Source of the DNA: Tanypteryx hageni
Lineage: Eukaryota > Arthropoda > Insecta > Odonata > Petaluridae
Length of the DNA stretch: 64,000 nt
Assembly (NCBI GenBank): GCA_028673005.1
Contig: CM054116.1
Coordinates: 129,619,547-129,683,546 of the forward strand
Reading direction: 5' to 3'
The translations under genes were made by a program, and so were the position numbers. Below are positions 1 through 12,500 of this stretch, one piece after another (within the stretch, counting starts at the first letter, position 1; each line of letters starts with the position of its first letter). The notes below the pieces were generated by a model. It worked only from the letters and a program-made list of their open reading frames with translations. It was not told where the DNA came from and ran no database searches.

Positions 1-425
1 TTCTCTGCAGTTGATTGATGATGAATGAGCATGAACGTGAAAAGTATCATTTATCACTTCTTTATACGATTATGTGTCATTAAAATTGCTGATTACCATA
101 AAATAAGATGTTTTTCAAATTACCTAGATGTTTTTAAACATCTTAATGGCGTATGTACTCCATAATTTGCAATAAAAAAACTTTCGACACGTTTCAACTT
201 CTTTGTTGGTCATTCCGAATATCGATATATCGTATATAACTTCACGGGCATTACGTATGTTTGTGAAGTTTGGCATATCGTATATAACTTGACGGATATC
301 ATATACGAGCCGTTGATGTTGTGTACAAATTAACAGACATTATTGTTTAATGTCCGAGCAAGTGACTGGTGTTACGAATATTTTCGTAAAGAAATGGACA
401 TACTTGATCATATTTATTAATCATA
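1..425 (+). promoter_or_regulatory. 5' flank and presumed promoter of TRIP4
   Basis: This AT-rich stretch has no coding sequence and lies directly upstream of the TRIP4 start codon at 426. A 16-bp word, atatcgtatataactt, occurs twice at 227-242 and 275-290, 48 bp apart in the same orientation. No clear TATA or initiator element can be assigned, and the promoter role is inferred from position only. Confidence 0.4.
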
Positions 426-505
426 ATGTCATCGAATGTGTCGGAGTGGTTGAACGAGCAGTTGTCAAAACTTCTTGATTTTCCGGTACCTCCAGATCTG
501 ACAAC
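426..505 (+). CDS. TRIP4: TRIP4 exon 1
   Basis: This exon encodes the start, MSSNVSEWLNEQLSK and onward, resembling the human N-terminus around its HWCTQQL segment. It ends in a split codon (AC) before the donor GTGAG at 506. The ATG at 426 is the first Met in frame with the downstream homology. Confidence 0.82.
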
Positions 506-3500
506 GTGAGATTAATTAAATAGTTGGAATAATTTTTACTATATTACTCTTTAAGTATAGTGTAAATATAAATTACATGATAACAAATCGTCTCCATTTA
601 ATGTTTACGTGGAATCTACATTTATTAACGTCATCTAGCTTTAGTATTTCATGAAATTTTTCCATCTCACCTGTAGTTTCTAACGTTAACAACTTTTTTC
701 TAGGTATATTTTGTCAATAGAAAATTCGAGGGACCTTGAAGACTATGTGAAGACTTTGCTTAATTTCCAAGACCCAGCTCATCGAAATTTTCTGTCAGAG
801 TTATTAAAAAAATGTAATAATATTAAAATAGTCGTGGTATATTTTAATATTCCACACATCGAATCCCTATTGCTGAATATTTTATGCTTCCGTAGTGGAG
901 TATTTGGTGAAAGTTAAGATTTATTTATACGATCAGTTCCACTATACAATGGAAATTCATAAATTCAGTTTTTAGTCTAGTTGTAGTTAGCGTGCTTTCT
1001 TATCGTTTCACGTATTCTCATTCCATCAGCTCATATTCTGTATTATTCAAGGTGCTCGGCAGAATTCTTCAAACAAAGGAAATAAGACATCGGAAGTGGA
1101 GGAGAAGTATACAATTCCAAAGCAGAATGAAAAGAAAAATTATAAAACGACTACTTCAGAGCCTGTTTTAAAAAAATCCGATCAGGTATTAAGATCTATA
1201 TATGATACCAAATCCTATCTTTGTTGAAGTGTTAGCTGAGCGTCCATACCAGCCCCCTCTGGCGAACCATTAACCTTAGCCACCGTTTAACCTCAATACA
1301 TCCCTGATCATGCATGTTTTCCTGGTTGTATCACTTTCATAATTTATTTTTCCTATTTTATCTATGTCCATCAGATTTCCTAAATTTATACATTTCCTAT
1401 AAACATATCAATCTTTTGCAACAATTAATAGCTACCGGTAATTTAATGTGCTCGCATATTTAAAATAGCCATAATTATTGTAGATATGTTTTAGTAACAT
1501 ATCATTCTTTTTCTTGTTCAGCTTAAAAGTTACTATAAATGCTACTAACTATTGTTTCTTGGTCAGTTGATTAGGATATTTATTGTGTAGTATATATAAC
1601 ACCATGACTTCTCCAGAAAACGTATAAATGTGTGACATATACCTATAAATTTGTTAAGAGTATTTGATAGCAAACTGACAATTAAGTTTTAAAATAACAT
1701 TATTGCATTTGCCTATCGTATTGTAATATCTGGAAAAAGAAAAAGCAATTTGATGAAATAACACTGCTCACTAACTAATACCAATTGCATGACTTCACCT
1801 AACAACAAATATCTAATATTTAGCAACCTTAAATACCTTATTTATTTGACACGTTTAGAATGCTGCTGGAGTGACTGAACTTTTTCTACTTGTTCTCTTC
1901 TAGCAATTTATGATTCATTTTCACTAAATCTCGTTATCAAATACTTGATTACATTCAATATGGTGGCTAGTCAGGATAAGAGGACGGGTTGCTCCTGCTC
2001 TATTTCGTTTTTAAATACGGATAAAGTACTTTTTTGTGGTATTTGCACTCACCTGTGTCATGTTAAATGTGCTGATTTAAGTGAAATCGTTATTAAAGCT
2101 TTAAAGGAATCAAATTCAATCTTTTGGTCGTGTTTGAACTGTATCCTAGACAGATCGGCTATCATAATAAACATTAGGTGGCTCTCTCTCTTTCTCTGAT
2201 GTTCCCAGAAAAATTCATCTACATGTGTGGCGATTTCACAAGGGTTCTACTGTTGAAGATGATGTGAAATATCTTAGATGTAAAATATCAGGTGATGTGG
2301 AGGTGGAGCAGCAACTTGTCACCAAAGGAGAATACTCGTCTTTTCGAGTATCAGCTGATGCTGAGCTACTTGATTCCCTAATTGATCCGGCAATTCGGCC
2401 GAAAAATATCTTGGTTGATAGCTATTCTTTTCGGAGAACCCGCCTTCCCCCACCTCAGAGTTGACCCATGTTAATAGTGGTGTAAAGTTTGTCATCTTAC
2501 ATTTAAATGTTGTGTCTTAGGCATAAAGCCCTTACATTAAAGATCGCCTTGAAGGATATTAAACCAGACATTTTGTTTATTAGTGAACATTGGCTCAGGG
2601 ACCAGGAATTAAGTGTTTTTAATATCAAGGATTATTTTTTAGTGTGTCATTTTTCTAGGACTACTTATAAAAATGGTGGTGTGGCTATCTTGGCTAAAAA
2701 GACCATTGTTTGGGACTTCCAAGTTGTGCAGTGTTCCATGAATGAGGATAAAGTCTTTGAAAATGCAACATGCTCCTTCAAAATAGGTGACCAAAGTTTC
2801 GTGTTAGTTGTTTTATACCACTCTCCCTTAGGCAATTTTAATTCTTTTATGCTAAAATTTGAACACCTGTTGAACAAAATCTATAGAAAGGATGAAACCA
2901 TTATTGTTACAGGAGATTTAAATTGTGATATGCTAGTTGATACCCCTTTATCTACTCAATTGACTAATCTTTTTGATGCATTTGGTATGAAATCCTTTAT
3001 ATCCCAATCAACACACTTGACTGCTTCTTCTCAGAAACAATTGGATAATTTAATTTTAAATTATGACCCAACAAAAGTAGAATCTAAAGCTTATGATCTT
3101 GGAATATCAGACCACCTTGCTGTTGAAGCTACTTTTGATGTTTGCTCCTCATCTCAAACTTGGCCTACCAGTTACATAAGAGTCTTCAAAATCAAATATT
3201 TCTAACCTCTGTAATCTTCTTCAGAATGAATGTTGGAATGATGTGTACAATGCAATTTCCTTTAATGATGGCTTCAATTATTTCTATCATAAATTCCTTT
3301 ATTTGTTTAACTGTGCTATTCCTCTCATCAGAAAGAAAACCAATAATAGCTCATGCAAAAAGAAAGGCTGGGTTACCATTGATATAGTCGACATTTCTAA
3401 CACTGTTAAAAACTTGGCCTACCGTCATAGACTGCTTAATACTCCTGAAACTTGCACTGCATTCTTAAATATTAAAAAACAGTATAAATCATTAATAAAA

Positions 3501-6500
3501 ATATCAAAGAGAACATAATGATAGTAGGCTAGCTAATGCCCCAAATAAAACCAAAGAAGCATGGTAGATAATTAAATCTGAACTAGGTAAAGAGACAATT
3601 ATATTCCCAAAGTCTATGGCAAGGATAGTAGAGCTATTATTGACCCAATTTCTATATATAATTTCATCAATGATGAATTCCTAAAACTTTCATACCACTC
3701 TAAAAGCTCAAATAGCCCTAATAAATTTTTTTGTGATCCATTATCCAATGTATCCAACTCAATTTACTTGCAACCTTGTGATGAAAATGAATTGTTTTCT
3801 GTTTTCATAGATTAGGTAAAAGTGCTGCACCAGGCCTATATGATGTCCCTGGAAAGTTGCTATTTCCTTGCAGGAATGTTTTAATAAACCATTGATTTAC
3901 TTAACAAATGAATCTCTTAAGCAGGGCATCTTCCCTGAGTCTTGGAAAATTAGTAAAATTATTCCTGTTTTTAAGAATAAAGGTCAGAGAGATAGTCTTG
4001 TAATTTACCGGCCTATCTCTCTCCTCTCTCAATTCTCAAAACTATTTGAGCTTGTTTACTTGATCCATATTATGGCCTACCATGAAAAATATAATGTAAT
4101 TTCTGATTCCCAGTGGGGATATAGAAAAAATCGATCGGCCGAATCAGCAATCTTTCATGCTGTTGACTTTATTTCATCATCGGTTAATAGAAACAATGTA
4201 ACGTTTGCCCTATTTTTTTATTTCAGCTGTGCTTTTGACATGGTGGATCATTCACTACTACTGCCCAAATGCCAAAATGTAGGGATAAGAGGCATAGTAC
4301 TTGACTAAATTAGCTCGTACCTTTCCAACAGATCACAAAAAGTTACCATTGCCATTAACGAAAAGAGGTTTTGTTCAGATCCCCGACCTATCTATTTTAG
4401 GTCCTGTACTGTTTATTATTTATATAAATGACCTCCCTCTTACACATATTAAACCTGATGTCAGTAGCATAATTTTTGCTGATGACGCTAATTTTTTAAT
4501 CTCTGCAGATGACATAAATTCAGCTAAGGTAAATTGCCAAAGGATCATGAATTATATGATGTATTGGAGCTATGCTAATAAACTTTCCCTTACTTGCTGT
4601 AAAACTCAACTGTTATCTTTTTCAAATACTCCAACTGAAATATCCTTCACAATGAATGGCGAAAATATTTCCCTCACAGTATACACCAATACATTGAGCT
4701 GTCAGGTAAATGGTCATTACATGCATCCAAACTCCTACCTAAACTCAACTCTGTCTTCTATTGTATAAGATTTCTTAAAAGCTCAGTCTCTCAGGAGGTT
4801 AGGAAATCTGTCTATTATAGATATTTTTATGGTAGGGCTACTTATGGCATTATCTTCTGGGGCTCTTCACCAACTATATTACATGAAGTCTTTAATATTC
4901 AAAAGAAAATCATACGATGTATGCTAGGTACAACAAGTAGAACTTCATGTAGACCACTCTTTGAAAAATTGGGTATGTTATCCATCCCATGTGTGTATAT
5001 TTATTGCCTAGTAATTTTCATTAAAAATAATTGTCATCTACTCAAAAAAACAGCTGCAGCCATAACTATGGCACTAGAGGAAAAAACAACATTCACCTGG
5101 AGCACAATAAAAAGCTAATAGCTATTAGAGGGCCTGTTACCATGAGTGCCATATTATATAACAAGCTACCTAAGACGATCAAGGATTTAGATAATCTAAA
5201 CAGATTCAGAAATTCACTTGGGAATTTTCTACAAACAAAATGTTGTTATACTGTCAATGAATATATGACATTAAAAGCTTGAATAGGTTAACATGTTTCT
5301 GAATAATTTTGTATTACCCATGGACTGTACTCATGAAAGCAGTTGTCATACTTTTGTATATGTATATTGTTTTAAGCAGTAATTTTTTCTTTTTATATTC
5401 CTTTTTTCAACGACTCCAATACCTACCACTATTTGTTGTATGGTCAAAAGGACAATAAATGTATTATTATTATTCCTTTATCTACTATACTAGTTTTCTT
5501 TGTTCAATGGTAGGATACAAGCTACCTGGATGATTTAATTTAATACTATTGTACCGTATTTAATCATGTAATACCCACACTTTTTCCTCCAAATTTCCCA
5601 TCAAAAAAGGGGGGGTGCAGAAATGTACAAGAGATTTGCCCATTCATCCATTGAGGGTAGGCCACCTGCAAAACTCCTGCTCAACATTACGTGCCTGGCG
5701 TGAGGTAATGAGTCAGTGTACAAATTAAACTATCTCTCCAAAACACCAATTACAAAACATTTGCCACTGACAATACAATACCATTAAAACACTAAATAAC
5801 AATGATTGCTTTTATTTGAAGGCAGACGAGGGAAACTCAGTGGTTATAATGGAAAAACAACAATACTATGAAAAGATCAATACTATGATAGAAGGACCCT
5901 ACACAAAAATCACCCAAAACCCCTTCAACAAGATGATCACATACACAAAAAACCTGTACCTCAATCACGGAAAAACTCCTAACCCAACTTATCATCTCAA
6001 ACCCCATACCGTAAATACCCGCATATAATGCGCATCTTCGTATAACGCACAGGCGGATTTTCAGCCTCTTAATCTATGATTTTTCTATATACCCGTGTAT
6101 AGTGCGCACAGATTTTTTTTAGCATTCCCGTTCCAGAATAAAGTAGATGGTGTAAGGTGTTCTAAAGCAATGATCGAATTATTGGTATTATGTATTGGTA
6201 ACATAATGAAAGTGCGAAATGAAATTTTCGAATAACGTTACAAAGGAACGTCAGCTAACTCAATATGAACTCATAAATCAGCCTGATAGCAAAGATGAAA
6301 AAAGAAGGAATGATGAATTTCACTGGGAGAGCATGGGAGATTATATTGGACAACGGGAGGTATTTATTGGAAACTGCAGGGCTCAGAATGTTGCTAAATG
6401 TGTGGTTGATTTGTTGAATGTTTTGAACTACTGTATTTATCCAAGTACCACCCACACCACCACACAAACTTTTCTTTAGAAAATCGAGGTGCGCGTCTTA

Positions 6501-9500
6501 TTCGAGGATTTCATATTAGAGAAAATCTTGCTGTATGATATGGTACTAAATATGACGACACAGATGAAGATGTATTTTTCATTAAATAAAATTATTACTG
6601 AATGCTTTGCACTATTTTATCTATTTTTTATTATGTATTTTTTATTTTAGTTACAATAAACCTTGACTATACACACGTAAATCACACCTTCCAGCCCACT
6701 GCAAACACCTTGGTGCTACATGCTTGGCATTCAGCCTCGCTAGTTCTGATAAAACTTATGTCATTGAGTATTCATTGTTGTTGTGTATTTTAATATAAAT
6801 GCATTGACTTCCATGTGAATATGCTGCAGACATTGCGTCTAGTTATTCAACTGTGAAAAAGTGGTTAGGATATTTCAAAAGGGAAAAAGAGAAATTGCAG
6901 GAGTAGCCCTGCAGTGGATGTACTCTCTCAGCCACAACAGAGGAGAATATTAAAGTGTATCAACAATGGGGTAGACTGTGTGGATAAAACCTAAAATGCT
7001 GTGAGTGGTATCATGCAAATGTGAGCTAGAATGTATATAAGCAACACTTCCCTAATCCATTCCATTCAGTGGCGGCTTGTGATCTGAGATGTAGGTTAAG
7101 TGTTACAACATGAAAATCCATAATAAAAAAACATCCTACTTCTTGTAGATCAGATCAATTCTCCTGTCTTTTAAGGCAGCATAACAGTAGATGATGTCAT
7201 CAAAGAAAGGATGCTCATCCACAAGTTCACATAGAAGTTCTCTTTGTATTGCGATATTAGACCAAGATGATAATTTTTGTTGTGAAATAGTGTTCCTTAA
7301 GTAATTTCTTATTCTTTTTAAACAGGAGAAATTTTTTTCTACTGACACACTGGTTAACAGTCAAGTAAGAACTAAAGAAAACAATTTGCAAACAAAAACA
7401 AATTACAGACTAAATCATTTTCTAGAATCATTTTTTACAAAATGCAAAAGAGAAATTATTGATGCAATTAACGAGAAATGTCATCACTATATTTGAAAAA
7501 GAAAAAACTATTAACTGAATGTAGTGGCACACCACGCAACGAACAACCTAAATCAAAGACTAACTCAAGGCTGTGGGAGATGGGAGTGAAGTGTGGCTCA
7601 AACCCTCTTCACGAGGCAGCGGTTGACGTCAGCCATTGCCATAGCTACCACCCTTCCCCGCCTACCCTAGCATAGCATGTCCACTCCGGGAAGAAGTGCT
7701 TGCAGTCGGAGCTCTTCACTTTGCTTGTAATGCATTTGTAATGCTATTTTAAAGAGAGTGCTCACACTTTTGGCTTGCACATCTACATAATTGTTTAAAA
7801 ATATAGTATTTAAATGAAAACATCAATTTAACGGTATGATAAATTATTTGTTTTATTTATTATTTTATTTTAGGTGAAGTGCCACTTAACTCACTTCACC
7901 TGGCAACCCATCACTGATTCCCTTCCTACTTAGAGGGAGAACCTTTCAGCCAGCCCTTATAATATCCTATTTGATAATGTATTTTTATGGGTAAGAGGCA
8001 TTTCAGTGTCTATAAGCAAGTACCATCACCATTTATGCTTATAAAATTTTAATACTCAAATATTGGTTGATATTCCCAGTAGATGAGAATTTGTTTGTTT
8101 AGAAATGTATCAAGTTATTCATAGTCTGATTTACGTATATTCCATCTTCTTTCAGCCACCAACTATAGGAAAGAAAAGAGCTAAATATGTTGGACTTTAT
8201 ACTCAAGAAGGATTAAGTAAAGATGTAGTACTTCTCAAAGGTAAATTACAATTATTTAAAAATCACAATTTAGCATGAAAACTTTATATGCTTAAATTCA
8301 GCTCATTTTTAATTCTCTTGGAGCTAAGTCTCACAATTCTTATTCTTCGATGACTTTCATGCCACTTTTCTTTGGTTGTGTTTTCAAATCATTAATTTGG
8401 GCCCAAGTTCCCCTTATTTAAATGATAGAGATCTATTAAATTATAGATTTCATTTAATGAGTTGCCAAATAGTTCAAGTGGTACTCCTAGTTAATATTTT
8501 GCTAATTTATAAAAAGTCAATTCTTTGATCACAATGTACTGTATATACCCAAATATAAGATGACTCCCCATTTTTGACTTCTAATGATAGGAAAAAATTT
8601 GTTATGCACACAATGACAGAGGTTTATTATACCATTGAGTAATAAACATTGAACCAATTGAAATAAGCAATTTTGATTGGAATTTTCTATTGAATATTTT
8701 GAAACATTAGAATTTCTCATGCAAATTATTTCTCATTAGCATATTTTAATCGTTATTTTCACTTTCACTACTGGAGGAATCTCCAATAGCTGCATCATCT
8801 TCCTCCACCCACAGAATGTCATCTTCTGCTCCATCCAAACTGTTAGAAACAATACTTCTTAACCCACCAGCGGGCGTGTTTGAAAATTTTACACGAGCAG
8901 GCGCATGACATATTCCGTGTACCAAAACAAACAAAAAACCCTCTATTCATCTATTGTGGTTGTCTTAGTATTCATAGATCTTTGAAATGAAGCAATTACA
9001 TAATACACTTAATTGAATTGTTATATTTTTGTTAACGGTGACAAACACTCGGCATTTTTTACAATTATAAACAAATTTGTTAAGGAAAACTCGTATCACA
9101 TCAAGTTTATCAGATTTCCTTTCCTTTTGTTCTTATTATCGAACCTCAAAAATCGTAAAATAAACAGAAACCTTTTATAGCTCATGCATTTCAATCCCAG
9201 TACCATCATTGTTCCAAAGATCAAGAGCATTTGTATGATTTGCTTTCTTCATATCCGTGAGAAAAAGGACTCCAAGTAATGCCATGATTTCATTTCTTGA
9301 AGTCTTTTTTGAGTTCCTATTCCCACGATATTTGATCCTGGTAATCATATCCACCATAGAGGCAACAATTATCTTACAAAAAGCATCTTCATCTGTAATG
9401 TCCCTTGCACCTTTTTTAGGTCCATGAAAAATCTTTGCAAGATTCCTGCTTACTGATTTTTCACTTTTAGAGAATCTTGTTTTACTTCATTTCATAACTT

Positions 9501-12500
9501 TGTCTCTTCTAAGAAAATAGTTACAGACCACATTGTCGGGATCACTGTGACCGTGGCTTGGGTCAAGTTCTTTCTCTAATTCTGATTCGTGATCACTGCG
9601 AGACCACTTCCTAGTTTTCTGAACTTGAAACATCAGAACCTGATGATGCTACGATCGTAGTGAAACCGGTCGTTTAAAATTAAATTTGTGGAAGTAACTA
9701 AGTTCTTTTTTTCATGATGAGTAAATTCCACAGGGTTGAGCCTGACCTCATTATTGATATCAGAACCATCTATGCCTTTCTCTCTCTCTTCACTGGATAA
9801 CGCTTTGATGATGTTCAAAATGTCCTCTGCCTTCGTATATCTCTCCCTTGAAATAATAATATATGTAAGGAATTACACTAATATTTTTCAGAGAAAATTC
9901 CCTATAAATGGTTCTTAAATTGTAAAACATTAACATTCGAAAATTGCCCTAAAATATAATTGAAAAACTGAAAAAAACGGTAAGGCAGTATTACTTACAT
10001 GAGCAGGTGCATGGCGTACTGAGTGCGCCAGTAAGGAAAACCACTCCCTCTACTGCAAATAGTGATCACCAGAGGCAAATAACTCATGTGGGATTCACTC
10101 TACAATAAAGCTAAACAATCACTGAGCATATAATTAGAACCTCTCTTACTTTTTTACATTATAAACATATACCCACCACAAATTCCCAGAAGTGGCACAC
10201 ACTATACATAGGTGCACCCACTAGTCAATCAATAGTCCATGGACTATTGATGCTGGTGAGATACTGTCCCAGGAAGTCTTAATCCATTTTCCCAGTAGAG
10301 CCTCTGTTGGTTTTTTCATTTTACCTGCTGTAGACAGGGCAATTCCCTGACAGCAACCATTCCCCATTAAGGCACCACAGGTGATCTTTAACCTTTTCGG
10401 TGCTATGGACGCGATATCTCATCCGGCGAGTTGCGGCCGCTCAGTGCTATGGACGTGATAACTCGTCCGGGATATGCCGACCCCTCAATGCTAAGGATGT
10501 CATATCTCGTTCGCCGGTTTTTCGCGTCTCTGCTCGAGACATGTTTTCTCGTTTTTGCTTCTAGCGATATCTAGTGGTCTCTTTCTTATTTAGGAATGTT
10601 TTTTAATGCCGGTAGATGTCATTCAATGCCTTTTAGTGAATGTTTGGGAGAGTTGGGTTCCCGACTTGGCAACGTGTTTCAGGCGCCTTCAAGAGTCCCT
10701 TGACTTTATCTCAGCCCCTATGCCCTTATAGTACCGTTATTTTTTTCTTCTCGATATGCTTTCGTCAGATTTCGGAGCTCGGTTTCTCCTTGTCTTTCTC
10801 AAGAGTTACGCGCTGTGTTCCCTCTCACTGATTTTCTATTTTTCGATCTTTGCATTTCTTTTGGATATTCTTTTTGGCTTTGTGGATTTATTCTTTTGCT
10901 TCGCTCAACTTTTATTTCTGGACCTTGGCTTTCATATTGGACATTGTTTTTGGATACTCTTGGATTACTGTTTGTCTACTTTTACTGTGATTATATTATT
11001 TGACCTTTCCGTGCTGAATGTGCACATCCTTTAGCAAGTGGTGACGGGAAATAATATTCCAATAGCAAAATTTTATTTGGCGCTAATCCGAGGAATTCTC
11101 GAAAAATTCAGTAAAGAAAGAAAGCGATCAGGAGGAGGAAAAAGATCGAGTGAGGATTCACATCTGCAACTGATGGAAAGGCATTTTCCGGCTAGCATTG
11201 CATCAGAGGCAGCAAAAAGTAAATTCCCAATGAGAAAGTGCGTAGTTTGTCGGAAAAACAATAAGAGATGGGAGACAAGGTACAATTGCAAGAAATGCCA
11301 AGTTGCTCAATGTGTCGTTCCATGTCTCGAGGTGTACCATACACAAAGAAATTATTAAATTGCAAAGCAAATAAAAATGTTAAAAATCATTAAAAATAAA
11401 AAAAACGTAAAAATTTAAAATAAAAAATATATATTTTTAACTTCGCTAGTGCCGGTCCAAAGCCCGGATCTAAAAGAATGATGGGAAATATTTGAAACAA
11501 CTATGCGATGAAAGCAAACCATATAAAACAACAAACGGTAATCAAGTGCTGCGCGCCATAAGTATTCAGCACAGGGCGGTAGAGCACGCTGCGGAGTATC
11601 TAGCGCTGCGCGGAATGAGCAATCACCGAGCGCTTACCAGTGAAAAGGTTAAAAGGCTTATTGATGACCACATCGATCACTTGTAGTTGGGAGGTCAAGA
11701 CTCCTGGTATGACCACCAGAATCAGTGTTGAGGTGTGATATTTTGGATTTCACATCATCTGTAAGATGTCCTCGAAAACCATCAAGAGCTAGCATTGATC
11801 TCATCATTAAAAGAGCACCAGACCGTTTATCCCAAAATTCACTCAGCCACTGAATCATCAAATCACTAGTCATCCAGCCTTTTTCATTGCATCTGTAAAT
11901 GATACCAGGGAGTAGTTTTCCTTTTGCTAGATTCTTCCTCTTGAATATTACGAAGGGTCGCAATTTTGTCCCATCAGCTAATACAGATAACATTACTGTT
12001 ACCCTTAGTTTTTCATTTCCAGTGGTTTTAACTATCACTGACTTTGCCCCTTTTATCTACTCTAGTGTTAGTTGGCATATTGAAAAAACAGCTGTTTCAT
12101 CTGCATTTTCCATTTGGCCTACAAGATAGCTATGTTCATGCTGTAAACAAATAATATAATGCTGATATTCAATGATTTTCTCAGCGAAATACGCAGGAAG
12201 TCTTTGTGCTAATGACTTTCTTTGCTGCAGAGATAAGCCGTTCTGCCACATAAACCAGGTGATCCACCCTACACTTGCCTTGAATTGCTGCCTATGAGGC
12301 CCGTGAAATGCTTTACGATTTGAACTTGCGCACTTATCATTTCCTGTGATTTTTTCCACTGCCACACATTCGCCTCGGTGACACCAAACCTTCTTGCTGC
12401 TGCACAATTGTTAGTTTCATCAGCATATTTCGCCACGAAAAGTTTCAAGTTTGCATCATAACTATTATGCAATGATTTTGATATTTGTGAAGGTGTAAAA

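Larger units (their letters stand above)
1945..5477 (+). mobile_element. Non-LTR retrotransposon (CR1/Jockey-like LINE), degenerate
   Basis: Four blocks of one LINE occur in order. A PHD-like Cys/His finger (CGICTHLCHVKCADLS) is encoded at 1,945-2,199. A short ORF1-type piece follows at 2,225-2,464. An AP-type endonuclease is at 2,507-3,205 and a reverse transcriptase at about 3,868-4,768, with a C-terminal tail to about 5,282. The 3' end is an AATAAA followed by an ATT microsatellite at about 5,451-5,477, as in CR1/Jockey-type tails. Many stops and frameshifts show it is dead. It lies in TRIP4 intron 3 in the sense direction. The 5' limit is not defined. Confidence 0.85.
10392..11647 (+). 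mobile_element. Internally deleted piggyBac with TTAA duplications
   Basis: TTAA is present at 10,388-10,391 and 11,648-11,651. The ends are CCTTTTCGGTG... and the complement of CCTTTTCACTG, matching as terminal repeats. Only the transposase C-terminus survives. It is inserted in the pogo transposase after its INKPF motif, and the pogo frame resumes on the other side. Confidence 0.82.

Noticed and set aside
10640..11034. Hydrophobic open frames (possible membrane proteins)
   Set aside because: They are T-rich low-complexity sequence inside a deleted piggyBac, with no domain and two overlapping frames of similar quality.
11492..11686. 64-codon frame with regular composition
   Set aside because: It crosses the TTAA boundary of the piggyBac into antisense pogo sequence, so it cannot be a single gene.
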